This document shows, in pieces, positions 52,261 to 60,509 of a stretch of DNA of 64,000 bases (the first letter of the stretch is position 1; every line of letters begins with the position of its first letter). The position numbers and the translations under genes were made by a program. The stretch lies in contig NZ_JADMLG010000004.1 in NCBI RefSeq assembly GCF_015674855.1, forward strand, positions 62,001 to 126,000, in the 5' to 3' direction. The stretch comes from Nocardia bovistercoris. Lineage in GTDB: Bacteria; Actinomycetota; Actinomycetes; Mycobacteriales; Mycobacteriaceae. The notes below the pieces were generated by a model. It was not told where the DNA came from. It saw only the letters and a list, made by a program, of their open reading frames with translations, and made no database searches.

Positions 52261-52695
52261 ATGGAACTCCAGCTGCCGCCCCCCGACGCCGTCCCGTCAG
52301 GTACGGACAGCTCGACCGGCGGCACGAACGGTTCCGAATACGCTCGCGGTCGCGGTGAGCCCACTATCACCCGCGCCGCCGCGATCGCCGCCGCCCAGGA
52401 TTTCGAACCGGACGAACCAGGCATGCGCTACCGCAAGATCACCACCCGCGCCGAACCCACCGGCCCGCTGCGCATCTTCGTCGAACTCGACGCAGGCGGC
52501 TACGAATGCCGCCGAGTGGAACATTCCGCAGCGGGCCCTGTGGGCACCGCCGAGCCGACCTCCACGGACACCGCCGAACTCCCCGACTACGCGAGGCTGT
52601 ACCCCGGTGCCGTAATGGAAAGAATCACCTCGACCGACTTCCAGGTCGAGTGGATCCTCGCACAAGGCCGACCGACCGCGGAGGAACCGGCCTGA
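52261..52695 (+). CDS. Hypothetical protein (possibly DUF6881-like)
   Basis: The product has 144 residues from ATG 52261. A disordered head (Gly/Ser/Thr-rich) precedes a compact part: MRYRKITTRAEPTGPLRIFV, ECRRVEHSAAG, YARLYPGAVMERITSTDF and VEWIL. The order resembles DUF6881-type small domains linked to immunity-protein folds, though the match is weak. The open frame begins further upstream at 52105 without a ribosome site. Confidence 0.6.
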   Translation: MELQLPPPDAVPSGTDSSTGGTNGSEYARGRGEPTITRAAAIAAAQDFEPDEPGMRYRKITTRAEPTGPLRIFVELDAGGYECRRVEHSAAGPVGTAEPTSTDTAELPDYARLYPGAVMERITSTDFQVEWILAQGRPTAEEPA

Positions 52696-52799
52696 TCCGG
52701 CGCCGTACCCCATCCACCTTCGGCGGTCGGCTCGGACCGAGGGGCGGGGGATCGGGCGAGGTGGGGGCGGGTGTCGGGGGTGCGCGCTAGCCTCGGGGT

Positions 52800-53069
52800 A
52801 TGTGTCGGAACATCACACCTCTACGTGGGCTCGAACCTGCGGCTACCTCGGCGGAGATCGAGGCGGCGGCGTTGCAGTACGTGCGCAAGGTCGGCGGGTT
52901 GTCGAGTGTGTCGGATTCGAATCGGGTAGTGGTCGAGGAAGCGGTGGCCGAGATCGCGGCTGCCACGCATCGGCTGCTCGACAGGTTGCCCGAGCGGAAG
53001 GCGCCGCCGAAGACGGTGCCGCCGTTGCGCAGGCCGGAGGTGCAGGCGCGGGTCGCGGCGCGCGGGTGA
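52800..53069 (+). CDS. DUF2277 family protein
   Basis: The product has 89 residues. MCRNITPLRGLEPAATSAEI at the start and AALQYVRKVGG with the end RKAPPKTVPPLRRPEV are conserved in DUF2277, a small actinobacterial family of unknown function. Stand-alone gene. Confidence 0.9.
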   Translation: MCRNITPLRGLEPAATSAEIEAAALQYVRKVGGLSSVSDSNRVVVEEAVAEIAAATHRLLDRLPERKAPPKTVPPLRRPEVQARVAARG

Positions 53070-53223
53070 GTCGGGACCGACCGCGGATCCGGCTCCGACG
53101 TCTCGAACCGATCGGCGCGCCTGTCGTAGGTCTCGTGCCTGCGGACGAGCGCGCCGGTGGCATCGCCTGATCCGGCGCTGAGTCGGGCGCCCCGACAGCG
53201 CCCGCGTGCGCCGCGCTCGGCTG

Positions 53224-53697
53224 TCAGCCCGCCGACTCGAACCACGTCGGTTCGTCGGCGAGCGCCCGTTCGACACGGAACCGGTCGTGTTCACGCAGTT
53301 CGGGCAGCTCGTCGGGGCGGAACCACCCCACTTCGAGCGATTCGTCGTCGTTGACCTTGGCTTCCCCTCCGACCGCGCGACACGCGAGCGTGATGTCCAT
53401 GAACTGGCAGATGTCGCCGTTGGGATAGGTGTGGGCGGGCAGGGCGCGTACGAGTACCACGCGTTCGACCACGCAGCGGACGGCGGTTTCCTCGTAGACC
53501 TCGCGCACCGCGCAGGCGGCGGGTTGTTCGCCGGGTTCCGGCATGCCCGCCAGAACCGCCCAGCGTCCGGTGTCGGCGCGGCGGCCGAGCAGGATGCGCC
53601 CGGTGTCGTCGAAGACCACACTGGAGACGCCGGGCAGCCACAGCAGTTGCTGTCCCGCGCTCGCGCGGATGGTGTGGATGAAATCGGGTGTCGCCAT
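53224..53697 (-). CDS. NUDIX hydrolase
   Basis: The product has 157 residues from ATG 53697. The Nudix box reads G51-x5-E-x7-REVYEETAV (about 51-73), with Ala in place of the usual Gly near its end; the metal-binding REVYEE core is intact. Such enzymes hydrolyse nucleoside diphosphates linked to other groups. It is divergent from ilvD. Confidence 0.88.
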   Translation of the reverse strand: MATPDFIHTIRASAGQQLLWLPGVSSVVFDDTGRILLGRRADTGRWAVLAGMPEPGEQPAACAVREVYEETAVRCVVERVVLVRALPAHTYPNGDICQFMDITLACRAVGGEAKVNDDESLEVGWFRPDELPELREHDRFRVERALADEPTWFESAG

Positions 53698-53773
53698 AGG
53701 TGCGACGGTATCGGTGTCGACACCCCGCGTCGAAGGCGTCGCCGCGCGGGTGCGGCGGGAGTAGGTTGCGAAC

Positions 53774-55483
53774 ATGACGACCTCGAACCGGCCCGGCGCC
53801 GACATCAAGCCGCGCAGTCGCGATGTCACCGATGGATTGGAGAAGACGGCGGCGCGCGGGATGCTGCGGGCGGTCGGGATGGGGGACGCGGATTTCGCGA
53901 AATCGCAGATCGGGGTGGCGTCGTCGTGGAACGAGATCACGCCGTGCAATCTGTCGCTGGACCGGTTGGCGAAGGCGTGCAAGGACGGGGTGTTCGAGGG
54001 CGGCGGTTATCCGCTGGAGTTCGGGACCATCTCGGTGTCGGACGGTATTTCCATGGGGCACGAGGGCATGCATTTCTCGCTGGTGTCGCGGGAGGTGATC
54101 GCCGACAGCGTGGAGACGGTGATGCAGGCCGAACGCCTGGACGGTTCGGTGCTGCTCGCGGGGTGCGACAAGTCGCTGCCCGGGATGTTGATGGCGGCGG
54201 CGCGACTGGATCTGGCCAGTGTGTTCCTGTACGCGGGTTCGATTCTGCCCGGTATCGCGAAACTGTCGGACGGCACCGAGCGCGAGGTCACGATCATCGA
54301 CGCTTTCGAGGCGGTCGGCGCGTGCGCGCGCGGGTTGATGTCGCGGGAGGATGTCGATGCCATCGAGCGTGCGATCTGCCCGGGTGAGGGCGCGTGCGGC
54401 GGCATGTACACCGCCAACACGATGGCGAGCGCGGCCGAGGCGCTCGGCATGTCGCTGCCGGGGAGCGCGGCGCCGCCCGCCACCGACCGCAGGCGCGACG
54501 GGTATGCGCGGCGCAGCGGCCTCGCGGTGGTGGAGTTGCTGCGGCGCGGGATCACCGCCCGCGACATCCTGACCCGCGAGGCGTTCGAGAACGCGATCGC
54601 GGTGGTGATGGCCTTCGGTGGTTCGACCAACGCGGTGCTGCATCTGCTCGCCATCGCGCACGAGGCCGAAGTGCCTTTGAGCCTGGACGACTTCGCGAAA
54701 GTCGGTGCGCGCGTGCCGCATCTGGCCGATGTGAAACCGTTCGGCAGCTATGTGATGACCGATGTGGATCGGATCGGCGGCGTGCCGGTGGCCATGAAGG
54801 CATTGCTGGACGCGGGCCTGCTGCACGGTGACTGCCTCACCGTCACCGGGAAGACGGTGGCGGAGAACCTGTCCGCGATCGCCCCGCCGGATCCGGATGG
54901 AAAAGTGTTGCGCGCCATCACTTCACCCATCCATCCGACGGGCGGTATCACGATCCTGCGCGGGTCGCTGGCTCCCGGCGGCGCGGTGGTCAAGTCGGCG
55001 GGTTTCGATTCGAGCGTGTTCACCGGCACCGCGAGGGTTTTCGAACGCGAGCGGGCCGCGTTGGACGCGCTGGAGAACGGCACCATCACCGGCGGCGACG
55101 TGGTGGTCATCCGGTACGAGGGGCCGAAGGGCGGGCCGGGGATGCGGGAGATGCTGGCCATCACGGCCGCGATCAAAGGTGCGGGCTTGGGCAAAGAAGT
55201 GCTGTTGCTGACCGACGGCCGATTCTCCGGCGGCACCACCGGACTGTGCGTGGGGCACATCGCGCCCGAGGCGGTCGACGGCGGACCGGTCGCTTTCGTC
55301 CGTGACGGCGACCGCATCACCCTCGATGTCGCGAACGGCACCCTCGACCTGGAGGTCGGCGCCGAAGAACTCGTCGCCCGCCGCACCGACTGGGAACCGC
55401 TGCCGCCGCGCTACACCCGCGGCGTACTCGCCAAGTACACCAAGCTGGTCGGTTCGGCCTCGGTGGGCGCGGTCTGCGGCTGA
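53774..55483 (+). CDS. ilvD: Dihydroxy-acid dehydratase
   Basis: The product has 569 residues, the normal family length. It catalyses the third common step of valine and isoleucine synthesis. The cluster-binding cysteines appear in [19 protein letters not shown] and [16 protein letters not shown]. The C-terminal [20 protein letters not shown] holds the catalytic serine. No other ilv genes adjoin it. Confidence 0.95.
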   Translation: MTTSNRPGADIKPRSRDVTDGLEKTAARGMLRAVGMGDADFAKSQIGVASSWNEITPCNLSLDRLAKACKDGVFEGGGYPLEFGTISVSDGISMGHEGMHFSLVSREVIADSVETVMQAERLDGSVLLAGCDKSLPGMLMAAARLDLASVFLYAGSILPGIAKLSDGTEREVTIIDAFEAVGACARGLMSREDVDAIERAICPGEGACGGMYTANTMASAAEALGMSLPGSAAPPATDRRRDGYARRSGLAVVELLRRGITARDILTREAFENAIAVVMAFGGSTNAVLHLLAIAHEAEVPLSLDDFAKVGARVPHLADVKPFGSYVMTDVDRIGGVPVAMKALLDAGLLHGDCLTVTGKTVAENLSAIAPPDPDGKVLRAITSPIHPTGGITILRGSLAPGGAVVKSAGFDSSVFTGTARVFERERAALDALENGTITGGDVVVIRYEGPKGGPGMREMLAITAAIKGAGLGKEVLLLTDGRFSGGTTGLCVGHIAPEAVDGGPVAFVRDGDRITLDVANGTLDLEVGAEELVARRTDWEPLPPRYTRGVLAKYTKLVGSASVGAVCG

Positions 55484-55499
55484 GCGGCGAATCCGCGCT

Positions 55500-55525
55500 G
55501 CTCACAGCAGATCCGCTCACAGCAG
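55500..55525 (+). promoter_or_regulatory. Direct repeats upstream of the clpP pair
   Basis: GCTCACAGCAG occurs twice, 15 bases apart, in the 84-base gap between ilvD and clpP. The first copy extends into the palindrome CTGCT-CAC-AGCAG. They are candidate sites for the convergent ClgR/PopR-like regulator. Confidence 0.45.
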
Positions 55526-55567
55526 CGTTGCACCCGCGGCGGGGGTGTGAGCGGGCACGGTGGAGAC

Positions 55568-56170
55568 ATGGCTCACGACGACAAGACCCCGCTGTTCGGT
55601 TGGCGCGCCCGAGAGCAACTGCTCGGCCGCCGGATCCTGGTGCTCGACGGTCCGCTCGACGACGACAACGGCACCCTGCTGATGACTCAACTGCTCACCC
55701 TCGCCGCCGAGGATCCGGACGCCGGTATCGCGCTGTGGATACATTCGCCGGGCGGTTCGGTGCCCGCGATGCTCGCCATCCGCGACGTGATGCGGCTGAT
55801 CCCGTGCGAGGTGTCCACGCTCGCACTCGGATTGGCTTGTAGCGCCGGACAGTTCCTGCTGTCCTCGGGAGACAAGGGCAGGCGGTTCGCGCTGCCGCAC
55901 GCGCGCATCCTCATGCACCAGGGTTCGGCCGGGATCGGCGGCAGCACCGTCGATGTCGAGGTGCAGGCCGAGGATCTGCGCTACACCGTGGACACCTTGC
56001 TGCGCATCATCGCCGACGACACCGGCCAACCGTTCGACCGCGTCTACGACGATTCGCTGCACGACCGCTGGTTCACCGCCGCCGAGGCCGCGGAATACGG
56101 CTTCATCGACCACATCGTGGACAGTTTCGCCCAGATCGTGCCCCCGCGACACCGGATCGGAATCTCATGA
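55568..56170 (+). CDS. clpP: ClpP-family protease subunit, active-site intact
   Basis: The product has 200 residues. Catalytic Ser92 (ALGLACSAGQF), His117 (ILMHQGS) and Asp166 (LHDRWFTAAEA) are all present, with HSPGGS as the oxyanion strand. It lacks a long propeptide. The surroundings of Ser92 (ACSAGQ rather than AASMGA) are like the ClpP3/ClpP4 branch of actinomycetes rather than housekeeping ClpP1/P2. Start ATG 55568; its stop overlaps the next clpP-like start by four bases, so the two are coupled and probably form mixed rings. Confidence 0.92.
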   Translation: MAHDDKTPLFGWRAREQLLGRRILVLDGPLDDDNGTLLMTQLLTLAAEDPDAGIALWIHSPGGSVPAMLAIRDVMRLIPCEVSTLALGLACSAGQFLLSSGDKGRRFALPHARILMHQGSAGIGGSTVDVEVQAEDLRYTVDTLLRIIADDTGQPFDRVYDDSLHDRWFTAAEAAEYGFIDHIVDSFAQIVPPRHRIGIS

Positions 56171-56760
56171 GCAGCTACACGATTCCCAATGTCATCGCCC
56201 AGCATCCGCGCGGCGGCGAGCGCATCACCGACATCTACTCGCACTTGCTGGCCGAGCGCATCGTCTATCTCGGCACCCCGATCGATTCGGGTGTCGCGAA
56301 CGCGCTGATCGCCCAGCTGCTGCACCTGGAGTCGGAGAGTCCCGAGCAGGACATCCAGTTCTACATCAACTGCGAGGGCGGCGACCTGTCCTCGATGCTC
56401 GCGGTGTACGACACGATTCAGCACATCTCGTCGCCGGTGCAGACCACGTGCGTCGGGCAGGCCATCGCGGTGGGCGCGGTGCTGCTCGCGGGCGGCGCGG
56501 CGGGCAAGCGCGCGTTGCTCCCGCACGCCAGGGTGGTGTTGCACCAGCCCGCCGCGCGCGGTCACGGCGCGATTCCCGACCTGATCATCCAGGCCGACGA
56601 ATTGGTGCGGATGCGCGCGGAGATCGAGTCGGTGCTGGCCAGGCACACCGGTCAGACGGTCGAGCGGCTGCGCCACGACACCGATCGGGACCGGGTGTTC
56701 ACGGCGGAGGCGGCGGTGGCGTACGGATTGGCCGATTATGTGATGGAACCGCGGAGCTGA
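56167..56760 (+). CDS. ClpP-like subunit lacking the catalytic serine
   Basis: The product has 197 residues. The segment that normally reads CVGQAASMGA is CVGQAIAVGA, so the catalytic serine is Ala101. His126 (VVLHQPAARG) and Asp175 (DTDRDRVFTAEA) remain, and YINSPGG is YINCEGG. It should fold and assemble but not cleave, like the ClpR subunits of cyanobacteria and plastids. Translational coupling with the active subunit points to a hetero-oligomeric ring in which this ring half binds partners. Confidence 0.9.
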   Translation: MSSYTIPNVIAQHPRGGERITDIYSHLLAERIVYLGTPIDSGVANALIAQLLHLESESPEQDIQFYINCEGGDLSSMLAVYDTIQHISSPVQTTCVGQAIAVGAVLLAGGAAGKRALLPHARVVLHQPAARGHGAIPDLIIQADELVRMRAEIESVLARHTGQTVERLRHDTDRDRVFTAEAAVAYGLADYVMEPRS

Positions 56761-56769
56761 CAGAGGGTT

Positions 56770-57126
56770 TCAGGCCGCGAGCAGTACGGGGTTCGCGGCG
56801 AGGTTCGCGCGGGGCACGGCCGAGGGCCGTCGGGTTCGCAGGTCGTCGGCGACCAGTTCGGTGAGTTCGCCGAGGCTGACGCCGAACGCGCCCGCGAGCG
56901 CGGCGATCATCTCGCTCGACGGCTCCTTGCGCCCGCGCTCGACCTCGGACAGGTACTGCGGTGAGATCCCCGCTCGCCCACCGGTTTCCGCGAGCGTCTC
57001 GGCGCGCAGTCTGCGCAGTTCGCGCAGCCGCGCACCGAGGACCTCGCGCCACAACGGTTCCCGCGCGTCCCGGCGGTCTTCCTCGCGTCCTCCGGGAATC
57101 GCGTGCAGTCGCGGATGCTCGGTCAT
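56770..57126 (-). CDS. ClgR/PopR-like XRE regulator with LLAA end
   Basis: The product has 118 residues. LWREVLGARLRELRRLRAET, then ISPQYLSEVERGRKEPSSEM and GVSLGELTELV, is the pattern of ClgR and PopR, which control clp genes in Streptomyces and corynebacteria. The protein ends NPVLLAA; C-terminal alanines in those regulators act as a ClpP degron. It is convergent with the clpP pair (nine-base gap), so it probably regulates it and is degraded by it. Confidence 0.88.
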   Translation of the reverse strand: MTEHPRLHAIPGGREEDRRDAREPLWREVLGARLRELRRLRAETLAETGGRAGISPQYLSEVERGRKEPSSEMIAALAGAFGVSLGELTELVADDLRTRRPSAVPRANLAANPVLLAA

Positions 57127-57189
57127 GTCTCGATCCTATGGCCGGGGTCGGTGGGCGGCGGCCGGTTACGCTGTCGGCGGAATCGCCGG

Positions 57190-57744
57190 TCAGTACCAGT
57201 GGTTGCGCTGCCAGAATTCCCACGCCTGATCGGGGCCGCCGTAGCGCTGCACCATGTAGTCGTAGGTCCAGCGGATCTGGGTGAGCGGGTTGAACGGCCA
57301 GTCCCAGCCGTGGGTGGACATCTTGAACGCGGGCAGCGCCTGGCCGAGGCCGTATGCCCCGCTGCTCGGGTTGATGGCGAAGACGTTCCAGCCGCTCTCC
57401 CTGGTGATGACGGCGTCGAAGGCCGGGAATTGGGGCAGTGGCACCACGGTCAGCGCCAGCCCGCGCAGACTGTTGCGGAGCAGGAAGCCCGCGGATTCGG
57501 TGGTCTTTCCGCCGTCGGTCTCCTCGACGGGCAGTTCGGATTCGACGGTGGGGAGATCGTCGACGGGGTAGTCGGTGCGGGGGAGGTCGGTGGCCGGTAT
57601 GTCGGCCTCGGCGAGGGGAATGTCCTCCAGGACGCCCGGCGCCTGGGTAGGCGATGGCGCGGCCGAGGCGGGCACGGACGTGAGCCAGGCGACGCAGAAC
57701 GCGCCCGCGCAGGCGGTGATCGCGGCGAGCAGGAAACGCTTCAT
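57190..57744 (-). CDS. Secreted lytic-transglycosylase-like protein
   Basis: The product has 184 residues from ATG 57744 (AAGGAG nine bases upstream). A signal peptide (cleavage near ASAAPSP) and an acidic Pro-rich linker precede the C-terminal domain. RESGWNVFAINPSSGAYGLG has the catalytic Glu and the SSGAYGLGQA motif of Slt/Rpf-like folds, with WTYDYMVQRYGGPDQAWEFW. It likely trims peptidoglycan outside the cell. Confidence 0.85.
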   Translation of the reverse strand: MKRFLLAAITACAGAFCVAWLTSVPASAAPSPTQAPGVLEDIPLAEADIPATDLPRTDYPVDDLPTVESELPVEETDGGKTTESAGFLLRNSLRGLALTVVPLPQFPAFDAVITRESGWNVFAINPSSGAYGLGQALPAFKMSTHGWDWPFNPLTQIRWTYDYMVQRYGGPDQAWEFWQRNHWY

Positions 57745-57968
57745 CGGAGAACGCTCCTTTCGCGGAATGTCCATATCCGAGCAAAACAGGAGTTATCTGA
57801 CAGTTGTCGGAGGCGACACCGGCGTGTCGTACGGAAAATGCGGCGATTCCGGGCAGTAGCTACGGTCCAGTCCTTATTCGGCAAACCGCGCGCCCCGGTT
57901 GGAGCGGGCATAGGATGTCGATCATGGCGCGGGTCGGTCCCGTGCCGGAGGATCGGAAGGAGCGGGGC

Positions 57969-58568
57969 ATGAGCGTCTTCTCCCCGGGATTCCGCGGCCA
58001 CGCCCGCCCGGCCGACGACCGACTGCCGCCTGGGCAATACCGCACCGAGGACTTCCCGGTCCTTTCGGCAGGCCCGACACCGCGCGTCGACCTCGACACC
58101 TGGACGTTCACCATCGTCGACGAGACCGGCGGCAGGCACCGCTGGACCTGGCCGGAATTCCTCGACCTGCCGCAGAGCAGTCCGCACGTCGATATCCACT
58201 GCGTGACCCGCTGGTCCAAACTCGACACCGACTGGGTCGGCGTCTCCCTGGACACCCTGCTGGACCGGGTGCCGACCCAGGCCGACTACGCGCTGGCCGT
58301 GAGCTACGGCGGCTACACCACGAATATGCCGCTCGAGGACCTCACCGACGGCAAGGCGTGGATCGTGCACCGCTTCGACGGACGCGACCTCGCACCGGAA
58401 CACGGCGGCCCGGCGCGGCTGCTGGTTCCGCACCTGTATTTCTGGAAGTCGGCCAAATGGGTCACCGAGATCCGCCTGCTCGACGAGGACGAGGCCGGAT
58501 TCTGGGAGAACGCCGGATATCACGAGTACGGAGACCCGTGGCGCGAGCAGCGGTATCAGGGCGACTGA
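57969..58568 (+). CDS. Sulfite-oxidase-like molybdopterin oxidoreductase
   Basis: The product has 199 residues from ATG 57969 (AAGGAGC seven bases upstream). WTWPEFLDLPQ and DIHCVTRWSKLD carry the molybdenum-ligand cysteine. NMPLEDLTDGKAWIVHRFDG and ARLLVPHLYFWKSAKWV complete the SUOX fold (YedY/sulfite oxidase family without heme domain). No signal peptide, so it acts in the cytoplasm. The flavoreductase that follows overlaps it and is the obvious electron partner. Confidence 0.9.
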   Translation: MSVFSPGFRGHARPADDRLPPGQYRTEDFPVLSAGPTPRVDLDTWTFTIVDETGGRHRWTWPEFLDLPQSSPHVDIHCVTRWSKLDTDWVGVSLDTLLDRVPTQADYALAVSYGGYTTNMPLEDLTDGKAWIVHRFDGRDLAPEHGGPARLLVPHLYFWKSAKWVTEIRLLDEDEAGFWENAGYHEYGDPWREQRYQGD

Positions 58569-59275
58569 CCGGGTGGCGCGCGGCCGAACTGGTCGCCGCG
58601 CGATTCGAGACCGCCGCGGCGCGCACCCTCACCCTGCGCGTCGACCGCTGGCCGGGCCATCTGCCCGGTCAGCACGTGGACGTGCGGCTCACCGCACCCG
58701 ACGGCTACCGTGCCGAGCGCAGCTACTCGATCGCCGCGCCCGCCGAGGACGACCTGATCGAGCTGACCGTGCAGCGGGTGCCCGACGGCGAGGTGTCGGG
58801 ATATCTGGTGGACGGGCTCGAGGTGGGGGAGAGCATCGAGATCAGGGGGCCGGTCGGCGGCTGGTTCGTGTGGGATCCCGCCGACGGCGGCTCGGCGCTG
58901 CTGGTCGCGGGTGGTTCGGGCATCGTGCCGATCATGGCGATGCTGCGGGCGCGGCGGCTCTCGGCGGCGGACGCGCGGGTCAGGACCGTCTACGCGCTGC
59001 GTGATCCGGGGCAGTTGTACTACCGCGAGGAACTGGTCACCGATCCCGATCTGTTCCTCGCCTATTCGCGTCTGGCGCCGCCCGGTGACCCGCGCTCGCC
59101 GGGGCGACTGTCGACCGCGGAATTGCTCGAGCACGGACTCGCGCCCGCGCCCGGGGTGACCTGCTATGTGTGCGGGCCCACGGGATTCGTCGAATCCGTC
59201 GCCGCCGCACTGGTTTCCGTTGGCCACGATCCGGCGCGGGTCAGAACCGAGCGTTTCGGACCGAGTGGGAGATAG
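58538..59275 (+). CDS. FAD/NAD-binding oxidoreductase (ferredoxin-reductase type)
   Basis: The product has 245 residues from GTG 58538 (CGGAG upstream), overlapping the preceding gene by 31 bases. The FAD motif RSYSIAAPAEDD (about 60-71), the GxGxxP-like NAD site LLVAGGSGIVPIMAML and CYVCGPTGFVESVAAAL are typical. No 2Fe-2S domain. It should pass electrons between NAD(P)H and the molybdenum protein. Confidence 0.88.
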   Translation: MARAAVSGRLTGWRAAELVAARFETAAARTLTLRVDRWPGHLPGQHVDVRLTAPDGYRAERSYSIAAPAEDDLIELTVQRVPDGEVSGYLVDGLEVGESIEIRGPVGGWFVWDPADGGSALLVAGGSGIVPIMAMLRARRLSAADARVRTVYALRDPGQLYYREELVTDPDLFLAYSRLAPPGDPRSPGRLSTAELLEHGLAPAPGVTCYVCGPTGFVESVAAALVSVGHDPARVRTERFGPSGR

Positions 59276-59277
59276 TC

Positions 59278-59577
59278 ATGCGCGAACAGTCGGCACGGCA
59301 CTATGCGGACGATATCCACGTCGACGGCAATGCGCTGGCGGGTCCGCTGTCGGAGGTCTTCGTCGGCGATGTGACGGTGTGCGCGTGCCGGTGCGGCGCC
59401 TGCGGCGCGACCGAGCCGCTGGCGCGGGCCATGGTGTATCTCAACGGTCCGGGCGCGGTGGTGCGGTGCGCGTCCTGTTCGGCGATCGTGCTGCGGCTCA
59501 CCGCCACGCCGTCGGGTCGCTGGTTCGATCTCGGGGATGGCGCGGCGCTGTGTCTGCCCGCGCCGGAGGGGTTCTGA
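59278..59577 (+). CDS. DUF6510 zinc-ribbon protein
   Basis: The product has 99 residues. CACRCGACGATEP and VVRCASCSAIVLRL form a four-cysteine metal site. The three-base gap from the flavoreductase and the known trio with SUOX-like proteins support co-transcription. Function unknown. Confidence 0.85.
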   Translation: MREQSARHYADDIHVDGNALAGPLSEVFVGDVTVCACRCGACGATEPLARAMVYLNGPGAVVRCASCSAIVLRLTATPSGRWFDLGDGAALCLPAPEGF

Positions 59578-59954
59578 CGAATTCCAGGGTGTTTCGGCTG
59601 GGTAACTGTCGCGGCCTAATGTGTGCGCACGGTGTTAACACGGGTCCGCGAACTCCCAGGAGAATGGTTAACCGGTAGCGACTCGTGCGTGTCGCGGGAC
59701 GTGTGCGGGCGTACTTGTTCTGATCCAATTATGCTGCTGGACAGCATCTTTCCGTGTTGTCGGGGTGGATCGGCGTGGTGAGCGTCCGGTAATGCCCAAT
59801 TCGTCCCGATGTGACCAAACGGCAATGCCGCAGGCGTGAACTCATAGGCATCGGCTCGTACCGGACACGGACGCAGCCATACCTTTCCACCGCATTCAGC
59901 GCCGCGCACGGCATCGGTTCCCACGCGCGGCATTCGAGGACATCAGGAGCACCC
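59578..59954 (+). promoter_or_regulatory. Leader region of the Nit1C cluster
   Basis: No gene is supported in these 377 bases. The palindrome GTGTTAACAC lies at 59632-59641. GTGAC-N6-GCAAT at 59811-59826 resembles one half of an actinobacterial GlnR box, which would agree with nitrogen control. Neither is proven. AGGAG precedes the next ATG by seven bases. Confidence 0.35.
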
Positions 59955-60500
59955 ATGGCCGCACCGACCACATCGACGGCGGAGATCGACAAGCAGATCG
60001 AGGAGAACATCGCCAAATCCCTCGCCGAGATCCCGCATCCGGCACTGCCCAAGGGCACCAACATCTACGGCTCGACCAAGATCTTCCCCGACTACCAGGC
60101 CGAGGCGGGCGAAACCTATTTCACCCTCGTGCACGGCATCGCGCACGAGTCCTCGGTCAGCTTCGTCGCGATCCTGCAGGCCACTCGCGCGCTGCGCAAG
60201 GGCTTCGACTCGGCGATCTACTTCTACGGCCCCGGCGCCATCAATTGTGTTGCCACCCGCGGCTTCCCGACCACCGGCGACAGCGGCTTCCCCGGCGAAC
60301 AGAACATCAACCAGGCGCTGTCCACCTTCATCGGCGAGGGCGGCAAGGTCTTCGCCTGCCGCTTCGGCCTCGCGTTGCACGGCGCGCGGGAAGAGGACCT
60401 GATCGAAGGCGTGATACCGGCGCATCCGCTGGACGTGCAGGACGCGCTGATCCACTACGCGCGCAAGGGCGCGATCATCAACTCGACCTACCAACTCTAG
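59955..60500 (+). CDS. nitB: MSMEG_0572/Sll0783-family nitrogen-starvation protein
   Basis: The product has 181 residues. IPHPALPKGTNIYGSTKIFP, YFYGPGAINCVATRGFPTTG and GEQNINQALSTFIGEGGKVF are conserved throughout this family. Known from Nit1C clusters linked to cyanide assimilation and nitrogen starvation, its biochemical role is not settled. The fold looks DsrE-like. It heads the cluster, with nine bases before the radical SAM gene. Confidence 0.92.
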   Translation: MAAPTTSTAEIDKQIEENIAKSLAEIPHPALPKGTNIYGSTKIFPDYQAEAGETYFTLVHGIAHESSVSFVAILQATRALRKGFDSAIYFYGPGAINCVATRGFPTTGDSGFPGEQNINQALSTFIGEGGKVFACRFGLALHGAREEDLIEGVIPAHPLDVQDALIHYARKGAIINSTYQL

Positions 60501-60509
60501 GCGCCAACC

